DNA of 8,677 nucleotides from JBGOTP01 sp041476545 (GCA_041476545.1 JBGOTP010000226.1:1-8677); one strand, 5' to 3'; positions 1-6,336 are shown, numbered from the stretch's first letter. Notes: a model not told the origin generated them from the sequence alone. Numbers and translations: made by a program.

Positions 1-7
1 TAGTTAC

Positions 8-547
8 TTACTTCGCGCAGGTCTTCGACAGATAGGCCAGCGTCGCGATCTTCATCACGAGGGCGTTGGCGTTGGGACCGGTCGCTCCCGCCGGCCCGGC
101 CGACAGCGGGCCGGAGACTTCCACGGTGTGGCCCACGTGGAACGTGAGTTCGGCCTCGTCGCCGTCCAGCCGGTAGATGGTGGGTTTGTCGCCCCTCGTG
201 TCGGTCAGTAAAAATCGCGGCGCCGCGACATTGTTTCCAGGGTTGCCAGGGTTGCCAGAGCCGCCGCGGGCCGTCGTCGCGGGACCGGGCGCCTCACGAC
301 TGACGCAGCCGATCGCCACGAACTTTCTGGCGCTGGTCGTGGCGCCGGCCGCTGGTGACGCGCCACCCCGAGCCCCTCGCTGCGCCGAGAGCACGACGCC
401 CGCCGTGCACGCCGCCAATGCGCCGAGCATGCAGACTTTTCTTAGACCGCGCCATCGAGGCGCGCGGGGGCTCGCAGTCGCCATTGGGCGGGGGTTCGTC
501 GTCGCCGTTCGGCGGGGGCTCGCCCTTGAAGCGTCGCGGTTCGCCAT
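8..547 (-). CDS. Small secreted hypothetical protein (HVGH/VEVSG type)
   Basis: The function is unknown. The 179-residue frame has a long basic, repeat-bearing N-terminus, then a hydrophobic signal-type segment at about residues 38-54 (MLGALAACTAGVVLS), a Gly/Ala/Pro-rich linker with GNPGNPGNN, and a compact C-terminal domain. That domain carries IGCVSR, FLLTDTRG, YRLDGDEAEL, HVGHTVEVSGPLS and a terminal KTCAK. The pattern of GCV..R, YxLxGxxAEL, HVGHxVEVxGxLS and a late Cys recurs in small exported Acidobacteriota proteins; I know this from memory and know no function for it. The two Cys (in IGCV and KTCAK) could form a disulfide. The start is uncertain: ATG at 547, 484 or 430 is possible and none has a good ribosome site. 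The 484 start gives a more normal signal peptide. It lies 19 bp downstream of the DUF6152 gene on the same strand, so the two may be cotranscribed. Confidence 0.65.
   Translation of the reverse strand: MANRDASRASPRRTATTNPRPMATASPRAPRWRGLRKVCMLGALAACTAGVVLSAQRGARGGASPAAGATTSARKFVAIGCVSREAPGPATTARGGSGNPGNPGNNVAAPRFLLTDTRGDKPTIYRLDGDEAELTFHVGHTVEVSGPLSAGPAGATGPNANALVMKIATLAYLSKTCAK
237..260. repeat. 9-bp tandem repeat (ccagggttg)
   Basis: Two perfect copies of ccagggttg (237-245 and 246-254) are followed by a partial third. On the minus strand they encode the Gly-Asn-Pro-Gly-Asn-Pro stretch of the linker between the signal segment and the C-terminal domain of the small secreted protein. This is a typical slippage-prone linker. 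Confidence 0.6.
478..525. repeat. Tandem 24-bp imperfect repeat (two units plus partial flanks)
   Basis: Units at 478-501 and 502-525 both follow tcgcc-(a/g)-tt-(g/c)-ggcggggg-(t/c)-tcg and differ at only a few bases. A third, degraded partial copy (gggggctcg) lies just before 478. On the minus strand the repeat is read by the hypothetical gene as an 8-residue period (PRRTATTN, PRPMATAS, PRAP). In the frame of the upstream DUF6152 gene, beyond its stop, the same bases read EPPPNGDD and EPPPNGDC. It sits exactly where the start of the hypothetical gene is ambiguous. Confidence 0.7.
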
Positions 548-566
548 TGACGCGCCCGGTCTCGCG

Positions 567-1004
567 CTATTTCTTCTGTTCAGGGTCGCGACCGTCGACC
601 GGTGCGCCTGTACCAGTGGATCCCATGAACAGCGTGCGGCCGTCCTGGAACGTCATGTTCCGGCCGTTGGCCTTCATGGTGCCATCCTTCGCCTGATAGC
701 CGTCGACGACGATGACCGTGCCGACCTTGATGGTGTCGCGCGTAATCCCGCGCCGCTGGAGCGTGTTCGGCGTGCCACCCTCCACCATCCAGGACTCGAC
801 CTTGCCATCGGGCGTCTTCACTTCGATCGTAATCCACGCGTGGGGGTTGACCAGCTCCACTTTGGTGATGGCCCCCGTCAGTTTGATCGGCCTGGTCCCG
901 TCAAATTCCGCCGAGAACGCGTGATGCGCCAGGACCGGCCCGCTCGCGCCCGCGACCACGAACAACCCTGTGCTGGCAGCCGCAATCCAAAGCCTTCTTA
1001 GCAT
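567..1004 (-). CDS. DUF6152 family exported protein
   Basis: This is a 145-residue exported protein of unknown function. Residues 1-26 form a signal peptide (MLRRLW, hydrophobic core, ending PVLA), so the mature protein would begin HHAFSAEFD. That His-His-x-Phe start after an Ala is the hallmark of DUF6152. It is followed by a beta-rich domain with LTGAITKVELVNPHAW (about 42-57), WMVEGGTPNTL (72-82), GTVIVVDGYQAKDGT (95-109) and NGRNMTFQDGRTLF (113-126), all usual family blocks. The frame stays open to 1121, but the ATG at 1004 has an AGGAGA site six bases upstream and begins the signal peptide directly, so I chose it. It is divergent from the secreted PDFQGVW-type gene, and such genes commonly accompany DUF6152 in Acidobacteriota (from memory). 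The exposed N-terminal His pair after cleavage might bind metal; that is inference. Confidence 0.88.
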   Translation of the reverse strand: MLRRLWIAAASTGLFVVAGASGPVLAHHAFSAEFDGTRPIKLTGAITKVELVNPHAWITIEVKTPDGKVESWMVEGGTPNTLQRRGITRDTIKVGTVIVVDGYQAKDGTMKANGRNMTFQDGRTLFMGSTGTGAPVDGRDPEQKK

Positions 1005-1010
1005 TCTCTG

Positions 1011-1016
1011 TCTCCT
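1011..1016 (-). promoter_or_regulatory. Shine-Dalgarno site of the DUF6152 gene
   Basis: Read on the minus strand the bases are AGGAGA, six bases before the ATG at 1004. This fixes the start 39 codons inside the longest open frame and places the signal peptide at the very N-terminus. Confidence 0.8.
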
Positions 1017-1025
1017 GTGAATGTG

Positions 1026-1031
1026 AGCATA
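1026..1031 (-). promoter_or_regulatory. Possible extended -10 element for the DUF6152 gene
   Basis: On the minus strand the sequence TGTTATGCT matches an extended -10 (TGn then TATGCT, 4 of 6 to TATAAT). It lies about 15 bases upstream of the Shine-Dalgarno-proximal end of the leader, giving a very short leader. No convincing -35 is present, and promoter consensus in this phylum is poorly known, so this is weak. Confidence 0.25.
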
Positions 1032-1195
1032 ACACCGGGCTTGAGTCCATGCCACAGCGGACATCCTCATCCGTGTCCGACCTCCAATTCGCGCTGGACG
1101 GCCGGACGCCTCCCGGGGCACACTAATGTCTGTGCGGATCGCGTGTGCACCGGGTTGCGCGGAACAACGCGACCCGGCCCCGACAATTTCTTGAT

Positions 1196-1200
1196 GGAGG
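1196..1200 (+). promoter_or_regulatory. Shine-Dalgarno site choosing the GTG start at 1206
   Basis: GGAGG is followed by a five-base spacer and GTG. The site overlaps the alternative ATG at 1194, which itself has no upstream purine-rich site, so GTG at 1206 is the better start. Confidence 0.75.
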
Positions 1201-1205
1201 CCGAG

Positions 1206-2309
1206 GTGAGAAAGCTTCTAGCTGGTTTTGTAGCGGTTGGATTGGCGGCTGGCGTGTCTGTCGCAGCCCAATCGGGCCAGTCAGGTCAGCTGAGCGCGAC
1301 ACCGGCGCGGACATCCGCCGCGAGGCCCGCCCGCCCGGTGGGTGCCGGTACGTGGAAGGCTCCCCGGACCCCGGACGGCCACCCGGACTTTCAGGGTGTC
1401 TGGTCGAACAACAGCGTCACCCCGATGACGCGGCCGACGCAATGGAAGGACAAGGCCTCGCTGACGGACGCGGAAGTCGCTGAACTGAAGCAGCTGGTGG
1501 CGCAGTCCGTGAACGAGGGCGGCGACGCGATCTTCGCGAGCATTGTCCAGATCGCGCTCAACCTCAAGGACGCTCGCAAGTTCAGCCAGACCTCTTACGA
1601 TCCGACCACTGGCAACTACAACCAGTTCTGGATGTCCGAGCGCGACTGGGACAACCGGACGTCGTTGATTACCGATCCCCCCACTGGCCTGATGCCCCCG
1701 GTCACGCCCGAAGCCCAGGCGCGGCGGGCTCGGGGACGGGGCGCTGTGGCTCCGGTCATCGAAGGATCGGAGAGCGGACCCCGAGGGCGAGCGGATGGCC
1801 CCGAGGATCGCCCGCTGTCGGAGCGCTGCATTTCGTACGGCGCGCCCAGAACGGGCACCGGGTACAACAGCTACATCCAGATCGTCCAGTCGCCCGAGAC
1901 CGTGGTGATCCTCCAGGAGATGATCCACGACGCTCGCGTTGTCCCGATGGACGGCAGGCCGCATCTGGCCGACAGCGTGCGGCAGCTCCACGGAGATCCA
2001 CGGGGGCGCTGGGAAGGCGATGCCCTCGTTGTAGAGACGACGAACTTCATCAACGGATTCCAGGGATCAACGCCCAATGTGAAGGTGATCGAGCGCTACA
2101 CGCGCCCGGAGAAGGATTACATCAACTGGGAACTCACGGTCGTTGATCCGGACACGTGGGCGAAGCCGTGGACCTTCATGGTCCGCCTGAAGCGCACCGA
2201 CGAGCAGCTGTACGAGTACGCCTGCCACGAAGGGAATCGGGCGATGGTGGGGATTCTCGCAGGCGCGCGTCTCGACGAGAAGAAGGCTGCTGAAGCGGCA
2301 AAAAAGTAG
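1206..2309 (+). CDS. Secreted PDFQGVW-type conserved protein, function unknown
   Basis: This is a 367-residue exported protein from a family abundant in Acidobacteriota and some Proteobacteria and not functionally characterised to my knowledge. Residues 1-22 are a signal peptide (MRKLLAGFVAVGLAAGVSVAAQ), followed by an Ala/Pro/Arg linker. Family blocks follow in order: PRTPDGHPDFQGVWSN (53-68), RCIS (207-210), VQSPETVVILQEMIHDARVV (227-246), DGRPHL, GDPRGRWEGDALVVETTNF (263-281), ERYTR (296-300), DPDTWAKPW (314-322) and YEYACHEGN (336-344). I chose GTG at 1206 because GGAGG lies five bases upstream and the signal peptide then begins at residue 1. An ATG at 1194 would add only MEAE. The conserved Cys residues at about 208 and 340 could pair in the periplasm. 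It is divergent from the DUF6152 gene and convergent with the SRPBCC gene, with a 7-bp gap. It contains no recognisable catalytic motif. Confidence 0.85.
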   Translation: MRKLLAGFVAVGLAAGVSVAAQSGQSGQLSATPARTSAARPARPVGAGTWKAPRTPDGHPDFQGVWSNNSVTPMTRPTQWKDKASLTDAEVAELKQLVAQSVNEGGDAIFASIVQIALNLKDARKFSQTSYDPTTGNYNQFWMSERDWDNRTSLITDPPTGLMPPVTPEAQARRARGRGAVAPVIEGSESGPRGRADGPEDRPLSERCISYGAPRTGTGYNSYIQIVQSPETVVILQEMIHDARVVPMDGRPHLADSVRQLHGDPRGRWEGDALVVETTNFINGFQGSTPNVKVIERYTRPEKDYINWELTVVDPDTWAKPWTFMVRLKRTDEQLYEYACHEGNRAMVGILAGARLDEKKAAEAAKK

Positions 2310-2316
2310 CCGACGC

Positions 2317-2745
2317 TCAGTCAGCGCGCGACTCCTCGCTCCGGCGCTTGAGGCCCGCGGCTTCGAGGGCCAGGTAGCGATCGTTCAGACTTCGTGTGAA
2401 CCACACCACCACTGCGGCAAACAGGCCCCCGAACTGCAGCGACAGGGTTGCGCGGCTGCCATGCGGCGTGGGTTCAACCGAGTGCCGCGCGATGACCCAG
2501 ATCAACGCGCTACCCGTCTTCCAGGAAAACCCGCGGTTCACCGCGAGATCAGTAACCGTCCAGACGGCCGGCGCCAGGCGCGGCTGCCGGATGCGTGCAC
2601 GGCTGCCGGGCCCAAAGGGCCCCCGGTCAAGACGCGTACTGCTCGTGACCGACGATGTCCACTCGGGCCACCGTTCGACGTCGCTCATGATGGCCCATAC
2701 GCGTTCGGGCGGTGTTGCGATGTCTACCGTGATGCTGAAGTTCAC
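2317..2745 (-). CDS. SRPBCC family protein (polyketide cyclase/START-like)
   Basis: This is a 142-residue cytoplasmic protein of the helix-grip (SRPBCC, Bet v1-like) superfamily, whose members bind small hydrophobic ligands in an internal cavity; the ligand here is unknown. The N-terminus SITVDIATPPERVWAIMSDVERWPEWTSSV is the classic opening: a first beta strand, the appERVWaim helix, and the DVERWPEWT turn. Later residues show alternating strands and an amphipathic C-terminal helix around VVVWFTRSLNDRYLALEAAGL. The length is normal for the family. The start is a GTG at 2745 preceded by a strong GAGGAGG, five bases away. It is transcribed divergently from the AI-2E family gene and converges on the secreted gene to its left. 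No operon partner is visible, so the context does not reveal its role. Confidence 0.87.
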   Translation of the reverse strand: MNFSITVDIATPPERVWAIMSDVERWPEWTSSVTSSTRLDRGPFGPGSRARIRQPRLAPAVWTVTDLAVNRGFSWKTGSALIWVIARHSVEPTPHGSRATLSLQFGGLFAAVVVWFTRSLNDRYLALEAAGLKRRSEESRAD

Positions 2746-2750
2746 GATCG

Positions 2751-2757
2751 CCTCCTC
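2751..2757 (-). promoter_or_regulatory. Strong Shine-Dalgarno site before a GTG start
   Basis: GAGGAGG on the minus strand lies five bases upstream of the GTG at 2745. This supports a non-ATG start for the SRPBCC gene. Confidence 0.8.
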
Positions 2758-2789
2758 AGCGTCGACGTGGCTCTTTCGCAGTCCAGGTC

Positions 2790-2818
2790 AGTATAGAGTC
2801 TTGCGGACGCCGTGGGAA
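2790..2818 (-). promoter_or_regulatory. Candidate sigma70-type promoter of the SRPBCC gene
   Basis: On the minus strand TTCCCA (2818-2813, 4 of 6 to TTGACA) is separated by 17 bases from TATACT (2795-2790, 5 of 6 to TATAAT). It lies about 33 bases above the ribosome site, in a 95-bp divergent intergenic gap. The spacing and position fit well, but no experiment supports it and the match is from eye inspection. Confidence 0.35.
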
Positions 2819-2840
2819 AACCGACGCAGGAGCACCGCCA

Positions 2841-3896
2841 ATGTCTCGAACTCAGGCCAGTGATCCGTTTGGCAGCGCGCTCATGTGGGGCGGCCTGGCG
2901 CTGCTCGTCTACCTGGTCTATCTTGTCGTCGCGCCCTTCCTCCTGCCGCTAGGATGGGCGGCCGTCTTCGCCATCCTGTTCCACCCCGTGCACGCGAGGT
3001 TGGCGCGCCGCTGGGGTGTCAGCGGCGCGGCCGCGGCCACGACGCTGACGGTGGCGGTCGTGCTCATTGCGCCGATGGTCCTGCTGGTGACGAGCTTTGC
3101 TCAGGAGGCGCTGCAGGCCGCGGGCAGTCTGCAGGATGCCTTTTCGGCTGGTCGCCCTCCCAGGATTGAGGCCATCTGGCGCGAATTTGAAGCGCGCTTG
3201 CCAGGTTCCGTGCGAAGCGATCTGCAAACATTCACGAGCAACGCGGTCGGGACCATCGGCACGTTTATCGTCGCCCAGTCCGGGCTGCTCGCTCGCGGCG
3301 TCGCGGGGTTCGTCGTGGATCTCGTGATTGCGCTGTTCGCGACCTTTTTCCTGCTACGGGATGCGAACGCCATCATGCGCAGTGTCCGTCGCCTGCTGCC
3401 GATGGATGTCACAGTCACGGAGGAACTCATCACCCGCACTCAGGATCTCATTGCCGTGGGAGTTGTGTCGTCCCTTGTCGTCGCGGCCGTTCAGGGCCTG
3501 CTCGGTGGGATCGCGTTCGCGGCCTTGGGCCTCAACGCGCCCATCTTCTGGGGCGTCGTGATGGCGTTGTGCTGTCTGCTGCCCTTCGGCGCCTGGGTGA
3601 TCTGGCTCCCGGCAGCCGTGTTGCTGGCCATTGACGGCTCGACGACGCGGGCGTTGATTCTGGCCGGCCTGGGATTGGGGATCGTCAGCGGCGTAGACAA
3701 CGTACTACGTCCGATGCTGCTCAGTGGGAAAACGAACATGAATGGGCTGGTGGTGTTCGTCAGCCTGCTCGGCGGGATGAGTGTCTTCGGCCTGCTCGGC
3801 CTCGTCCTCGGACCAATCGTCGTCATGACCGCGCTCGCGTTACTCCAGACGTACGCGGAAACACCCCGCACCGGCCGCGCCGATGTGACAGGGTGA
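2841..3896 (+). CDS. AI-2E/PerM family polytopic membrane protein
   Basis: This is a 351-residue inner-membrane protein of the AI-2E transporter family (formerly UPF0118; E. coli relatives TqsA, YdiK, PerM). Some members export autoinducer-2 and others act as ion antiporters, so the substrate here cannot be assigned. The layout is typical: two N-terminal membrane spans (about 13-48), one at 64-88, a soluble segment (about 90-150), then spans near 153-172, 204-230, 234-262, 268-283 and 303-336. The C-terminal signature is clear: VDNVLRPMLLSGKTNMNG (285-302) followed by LLGGMSVFGLLGLVLGPIVV (309-328). The length is normal. The ATG has AGGAG eight bases upstream (2828-2832). It is a single gene, divergent from the SRPBCC gene and convergent with the PPK2 gene, with a 15-bp gap. 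Nothing in the neighbourhood suggests quorum sensing. Confidence 0.92.
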   Translation: MSRTQASDPFGSALMWGGLALLVYLVYLVVAPFLLPLGWAAVFAILFHPVHARLARRWGVSGAAAATTLTVAVVLIAPMVLLVTSFAQEALQAAGSLQDAFSAGRPPRIEAIWREFEARLPGSVRSDLQTFTSNAVGTIGTFIVAQSGLLARGVAGFVVDLVIALFATFFLLRDANAIMRSVRRLLPMDVTVTEELITRTQDLIAVGVVSSLVVAAVQGLLGGIAFAALGLNAPIFWGVVMALCCLLPFGAWVIWLPAAVLLAIDGSTTRALILAGLGLGIVSGVDNVLRPMLLSGKTNMNGLVVFVSLLGGMSVFGLLGLVLGPIVVMTALALLQTYAETPRTGRADVTG

Positions 3897-3911
3897 CAGG
3901 CTCGTCACGCC

Positions 3912-4796
3912 CTACTCGCGCTCGAGTCGACGCTTCGCCGCCTGCAGCGCGGCCCGCGCGTCTTTCGACACTCCTGGGTACCGGAGATCGAGCGACTGAA
4001 TCGTGGTGGCCACGACATCCGCGATGGTCGCGCGGGCGGCCCACTTGTCGTCGGCGGGAATGACGTACCACGGAGCCCACTCCGTGCTGGTCGCACTGAA
4101 CGCGTCGCCGTAGGCCCGCATGTACTCGTCCCAGTGCTTCCGCTCCACGAGATCGCCCGCCGAAAACTTCCAGAACTTCTTCGGATCGGCCATCCGGGCG
4201 AGAAAGCGCTTCTTCTGCTCGGCCTTCGAGACATTGAGGAAGAACTTGAGGATGACGGTGCCGTTGCGCACCAGATGATGCTCGAAGGCATTGATGTCGT
4301 CGTAGCGCTGGCGCCAGAACTTCTTGTTGTACTTGTGGACCGGCAGGCGCTGTCGTTCGAGCCACTCCTGGTGGACTTTCACCACGATGACTTCTTCGTA
4401 GTACGAGCGGTTGAAGATGCCAATGCGGCCACGCTCAGGGAGACTCTTCATGCAGCGCCAGAGAAAGTTGTGATCGAGTTCCTCCGCCGATGGCTGCTTG
4501 AAGCTGAACACCTGGCAGCCCTGCGGGTTCACGCCGGACATGACGTGGCGGATCGTGCCGTCCTTGCCGGCGGCGTCCATGGCCTGGAGCACGATGAGCA
4601 GCGAGTACCGGTCGTCCGCATAGAGCAGTTCCTGTGCCCGCGCGAGCCGGTCGAGGCTCGCGGCCAGTTCCTGCTCGGCCCGATGCTTCGCCGCCGCCTC
4701 ACCGCTCCGGCGCCCGTCGCGGCTTTCATAGTCTTTCACCCGGACCTTGCGTCCCGGCGGCACACGCAGCGTCTTCAGATGCTGTTTGTCGATCAC
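3912..4796 (-). CDS. ppk2: PPK2 family polyphosphate:nucleotide phosphotransferase
   Basis: This cytoplasmic kinase uses inorganic polyphosphate as phosphate donor to phosphorylate nucleoside mono- or diphosphates, or runs in reverse to make polyphosphate. In the 294 residues, an N-terminal helical section (1-62) precedes the P-loop core: LLIVLQAMDAAGKDGTIRHV (66-85) holds the Walker A motif, with the conserved Asp74 and the Lys78-Asp79 pair. MSGVNPQGCQVFSFKQPS (86-103) follows, then the Walker B-like IFNRSYYEEV (127-136) and a basic lid KKRFLARMADPKKFWKFS (195-212). The blocks and length fit the 'PPK2 family polyphosphate:nucleotide phosphotransferase' subgroup, but class (AMP, ADP or both as acceptor) cannot be decided by eye. 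No motif residue looks missing. The start is a GTG at 4796 with only a distant purine run upstream, so initiation is weakly supported. It is divergent from the metal-import operon, 67 bp away. Confidence 0.95.
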   Translation of the reverse strand: MIDKQHLKTLRVPPGRKVRVKDYESRDGRRSGEAAAKHRAEQELAASLDRLARAQELLYADDRYSLLIVLQAMDAAGKDGTIRHVMSGVNPQGCQVFSFKQPSAEELDHNFLWRCMKSLPERGRIGIFNRSYYEEVIVVKVHQEWLERQRLPVHKYNKKFWRQRYDDINAFEHHLVRNGTVILKFFLNVSKAEQKKRFLARMADPKKFWKFSAGDLVERKHWDEYMRAYGDAFSATSTEWAPWYVIPADDKWAARATIADVVATTIQSLDLRYPGVSKDARAALQAAKRRLERE

Positions 4797-4825
4797 GATA
4801 GGAACGACCCCTTCCCCGACTGGAT

Positions 4826-4851
4826 ATTACCCGAGTCGCCGGGGTGGTAAT
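4826..4851. promoter_or_regulatory. Inverted repeat ATTACC-N14-GGTAAT, candidate operator
   Basis: Perfect 6-bp arms at 4826-4831 and 4846-4851 are spaced so that their centres are 20 bp apart, about two helical turns. They lie in the short gap between the divergent PPK2 gene and the metal-import operon. The arms are AT-rich in a GC-rich setting. Their overlap with TAATAT on the minus strand (4829-4824, a possible -10 for ppk2) would suit a regulator of either gene. It does not match the Zur consensus I know, and 6-bp arms can arise by chance. Confidence 0.3.
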
Positions 4852-4863
4852 CTGTGTGGCGCT

Positions 4864-6336
4864 GTGCGGAATCCCACGCGTCGTTTTTTGATCCGGCCTC
4901 CTCGGCCGGGTGCGTCTGCCCGGCCTGCCGTGCCTCCCCTGCCCGCCTTGCCTGCCCAGCCTGCCTTGCCTGCCCGGCGTGCAACTGCCTGCCTGGCGCT
5001 CCTGCTGGCGATGCTGGCCGTCGTCTCCACGTCGGCACATCAGGTCCCCGTCGAAGTCCGGGCATACCTTAGAGTCGATGGGTCGGCGCTGCACGTCTTC
5101 GTGCGGTTGCCAGTGGCTGCGGCACTCGCGGACGCGCGGCTTCCCGTCAGCGTGCGCGGAATCGTCGACCTCGAGACCATTCGACCGATGCTCGATGCGG
5201 CGGCGGCCGATGTTGTCAAGAGTCTCGATGTTCTCGACGCCAGGGATGCCGGAGGCGCCGGGGGTGGCGGCCGGCCACTGCCTGCACCGTCTGTCGCCTG
5301 GGTCGTGTCCGCGCCTCGTGATGCGACGTTTGCAACCTACCAGACCGCCGTCGTGCGTCTGGCGGCCACCTCTCTTCCGGCGGACACGCCGATCAACGTG
5401 ACCGAGGGGTTCCTCGACCTGCGACTCGATTACGCGCTGGCGTCGCCCACGCCGCGCCTCTCGGCGCGCTTCAACGGTCTCCGCGCAAACGGACAGTTCA
5501 TCCCCACGCGCGCCACCTACATTACCGCCGGCGGGGATGAACGACCGTTCGACATCGCGGGGGCTCCTCGCCGCGTCTTTTTCGAGCCGTCCTCGATTGA
5601 CGCCGCAAGGCTGTTTGCGAGACTCGGCGTGGCGCGATTGCTGGGCGAGCGGGAACTGCTGCTCTTCCTGTTCTGTCTGGCGATTCCCGTGTGGCGGACG
5701 CCTGCGCCGCTAGGCGCCGTGGGGACTCTGCTCGCCGCAGTCCTGACGCCGGCTATCCTCGTGGCGATTGTTCCCGCGCCCGTTCCGGCGGCGTCCGGAA
5801 TACCCCTTCCGCTTCTCTCTCAGCTCCTGGCCTCAGCGGCACTCGTCGTTGCCGCCCTTCAGAGTATGACGACCCCTCGACCGGCCTCGGTGCGCATGGT
5901 GTGTGTCGTCTTCGGATTGGCGATCGGCGTCGGCATCGGAGCAGCCGGCCGGGAGGCGCTGTCGTTCGGCGGATCACACGGCGTTGCATGTCTGACGATC
6001 TATCTCGGCGTGATGACCAGCGGACTCCTCGTTCTCGTTCCCATCTTCCGGGCGTTCGTGGCATGGTTCCGCCGGCTGCCCCTGCCTGAACAGGCGGTGT
6101 CCGTGCTCCTCTCGCTCGTCCCGCTCCATACCGCAGTGCACAGCGTTCAGAACAACGGCCAGTTAGTGAACGAACGAGCGAGCGCGGCCCACGGCAGCGG
6201 CCCGCTGGGCGTGGCGATTGCGCATTGGCCTCCGGTTGTCGCGATGATCATCTTGGTACTGTTGGCGATGACGGCTCTTCTCTTGACCGCGTCCACTGCA
6301 CAAGCGCCCGACGCACGCGTCGGAGACGGCCGATGA
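4864..6336 (+). CDS. HupE/UreJ-like membrane protein lacking the GxDH motif
   Basis: This appears to be a divergent member of the large HupE/UreJ_2-type proteins, membrane proteins linked to nickel, cobalt or other metal uptake. With GTG 4864 the product is 490 residues: a Pro/Ala-rich leader, a signal segment (about 39-58, ending TSAHQ), an extracytoplasmic beta-rich domain (60-245, with VRAYLRVDGSALHVFVRLPV, TFATYQTAV, LDLRLDYAL) and about six membrane spans (near 265-279, 285-305, 318-334, 344-362, 374-397, 408-425), plus a last one at 455-477. The block LLGERELLLFLFCLAIPVW (259-277) matches the family's GxDHLLFLFCLxIPF, but Asp-His is replaced by Arg-Glu. FGGSH (368-372) and PLHTAVH (420-426) keep family His residues. 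The frame is open from 4747; the start is uncertain (GTG 4864, GTG 4930 or TTG 4966, none with a good ribosome site). Its stop overlaps the next start (ATGA), implying translational coupling. Its place in a ZnuA/ZnuC operon supports a metal role. The family call is from remembered motif pattern. Confidence 0.72.
   Translation: MRNPTRRFLIRPPRPGASARPAVPPLPALPAQPALPARRATACLALLLAMLAVVSTSAHQVPVEVRAYLRVDGSALHVFVRLPVAAALADARLPVSVRGIVDLETIRPMLDAAAADVVKSLDVLDARDAGGAGGGGRPLPAPSVAWVVSAPRDATFATYQTAVVRLAATSLPADTPINVTEGFLDLRLDYALASPTPRLSARFNGLRANGQFIPTRATYITAGGDERPFDIAGAPRRVFFEPSSIDAARLFARLGVARLLGERELLLFLFCLAIPVWRTPAPLGAVGTLLAAVLTPAILVAIVPAPVPAASGIPLPLLSQLLASAALVVAALQSMTTPRPASVRMVCVVFGLAIGVGIGAAGREALSFGGSHGVACLTIYLGVMTSGLLVLVPIFRAFVAWFRRLPLPEQAVSVLLSLVPLHTAVHSVQNNGQLVNERASAAHGSGPLGVAIAHWPPVVAMIILVLLAMTALLLTASTAQAPDARVGDGR
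4945..4980. repeat. 18-bp direct repeat encoding ALPAQP
   Basis: The 13-mer gccttgcctgccc occurs at 4945-4957 and again at 4963-4975, an 18-bp period within a G-poor, CTGCC-rich tract (about 4920-4995). In the gene's frame it encodes a Pro/Ala/Leu run just before the hydrophobic signal segment. It may be untranslated if the true start is TTG 4966. Confidence 0.6.
6322..6326 (+). promoter_or_regulatory. Shine-Dalgarno site inside the upstream gene's end
   Basis: GGAGA sits six bases before the ATG at 6333, within the last codons of the HupE-like gene. Together with the ATGA overlap it fixes the start of the next gene and argues against the longer frame that opens at 6225. Confidence 0.65.

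Noticed and set aside
177..1001. Long plus-strand open frame of 274 codons
   Set aside because: It runs antisense through two genes that have recognisable signal peptides and family motifs. Its own translation is Arg/Ala/Pro-rich without domain pattern, as expected of a high-GC shadow frame.
2841..3896. Quorum-sensing role for the AI-2E family protein
   Set aside because: The family name is historical, members have varied substrates, and no luxS, lsr or other signalling gene is nearby.
3897..3911. Intrinsic terminator between the convergent AI-2E and PPK2 genes
   Set aside because: The 15-bp gap holds no stem-loop followed by a T run. The same is true of the 7-bp gap at 2310-2316.
4134..4850. 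Plus-strand open frame of 238 codons opposite the PPK2 gene
   Set aside because: The PPK2 motifs on the minus strand are unmistakable. The opposite frame encodes no recognisable motif and shows the mirrored codon bias of an antisense shadow.
4797..4863. Zur, Fur or MntR box before the metal operon
   Set aside because: I looked for the known AT-rich palindromes of these regulators and found none. Only the short ATTACC/GGTAAT inverted repeat is present, which is reported as an unassigned candidate.
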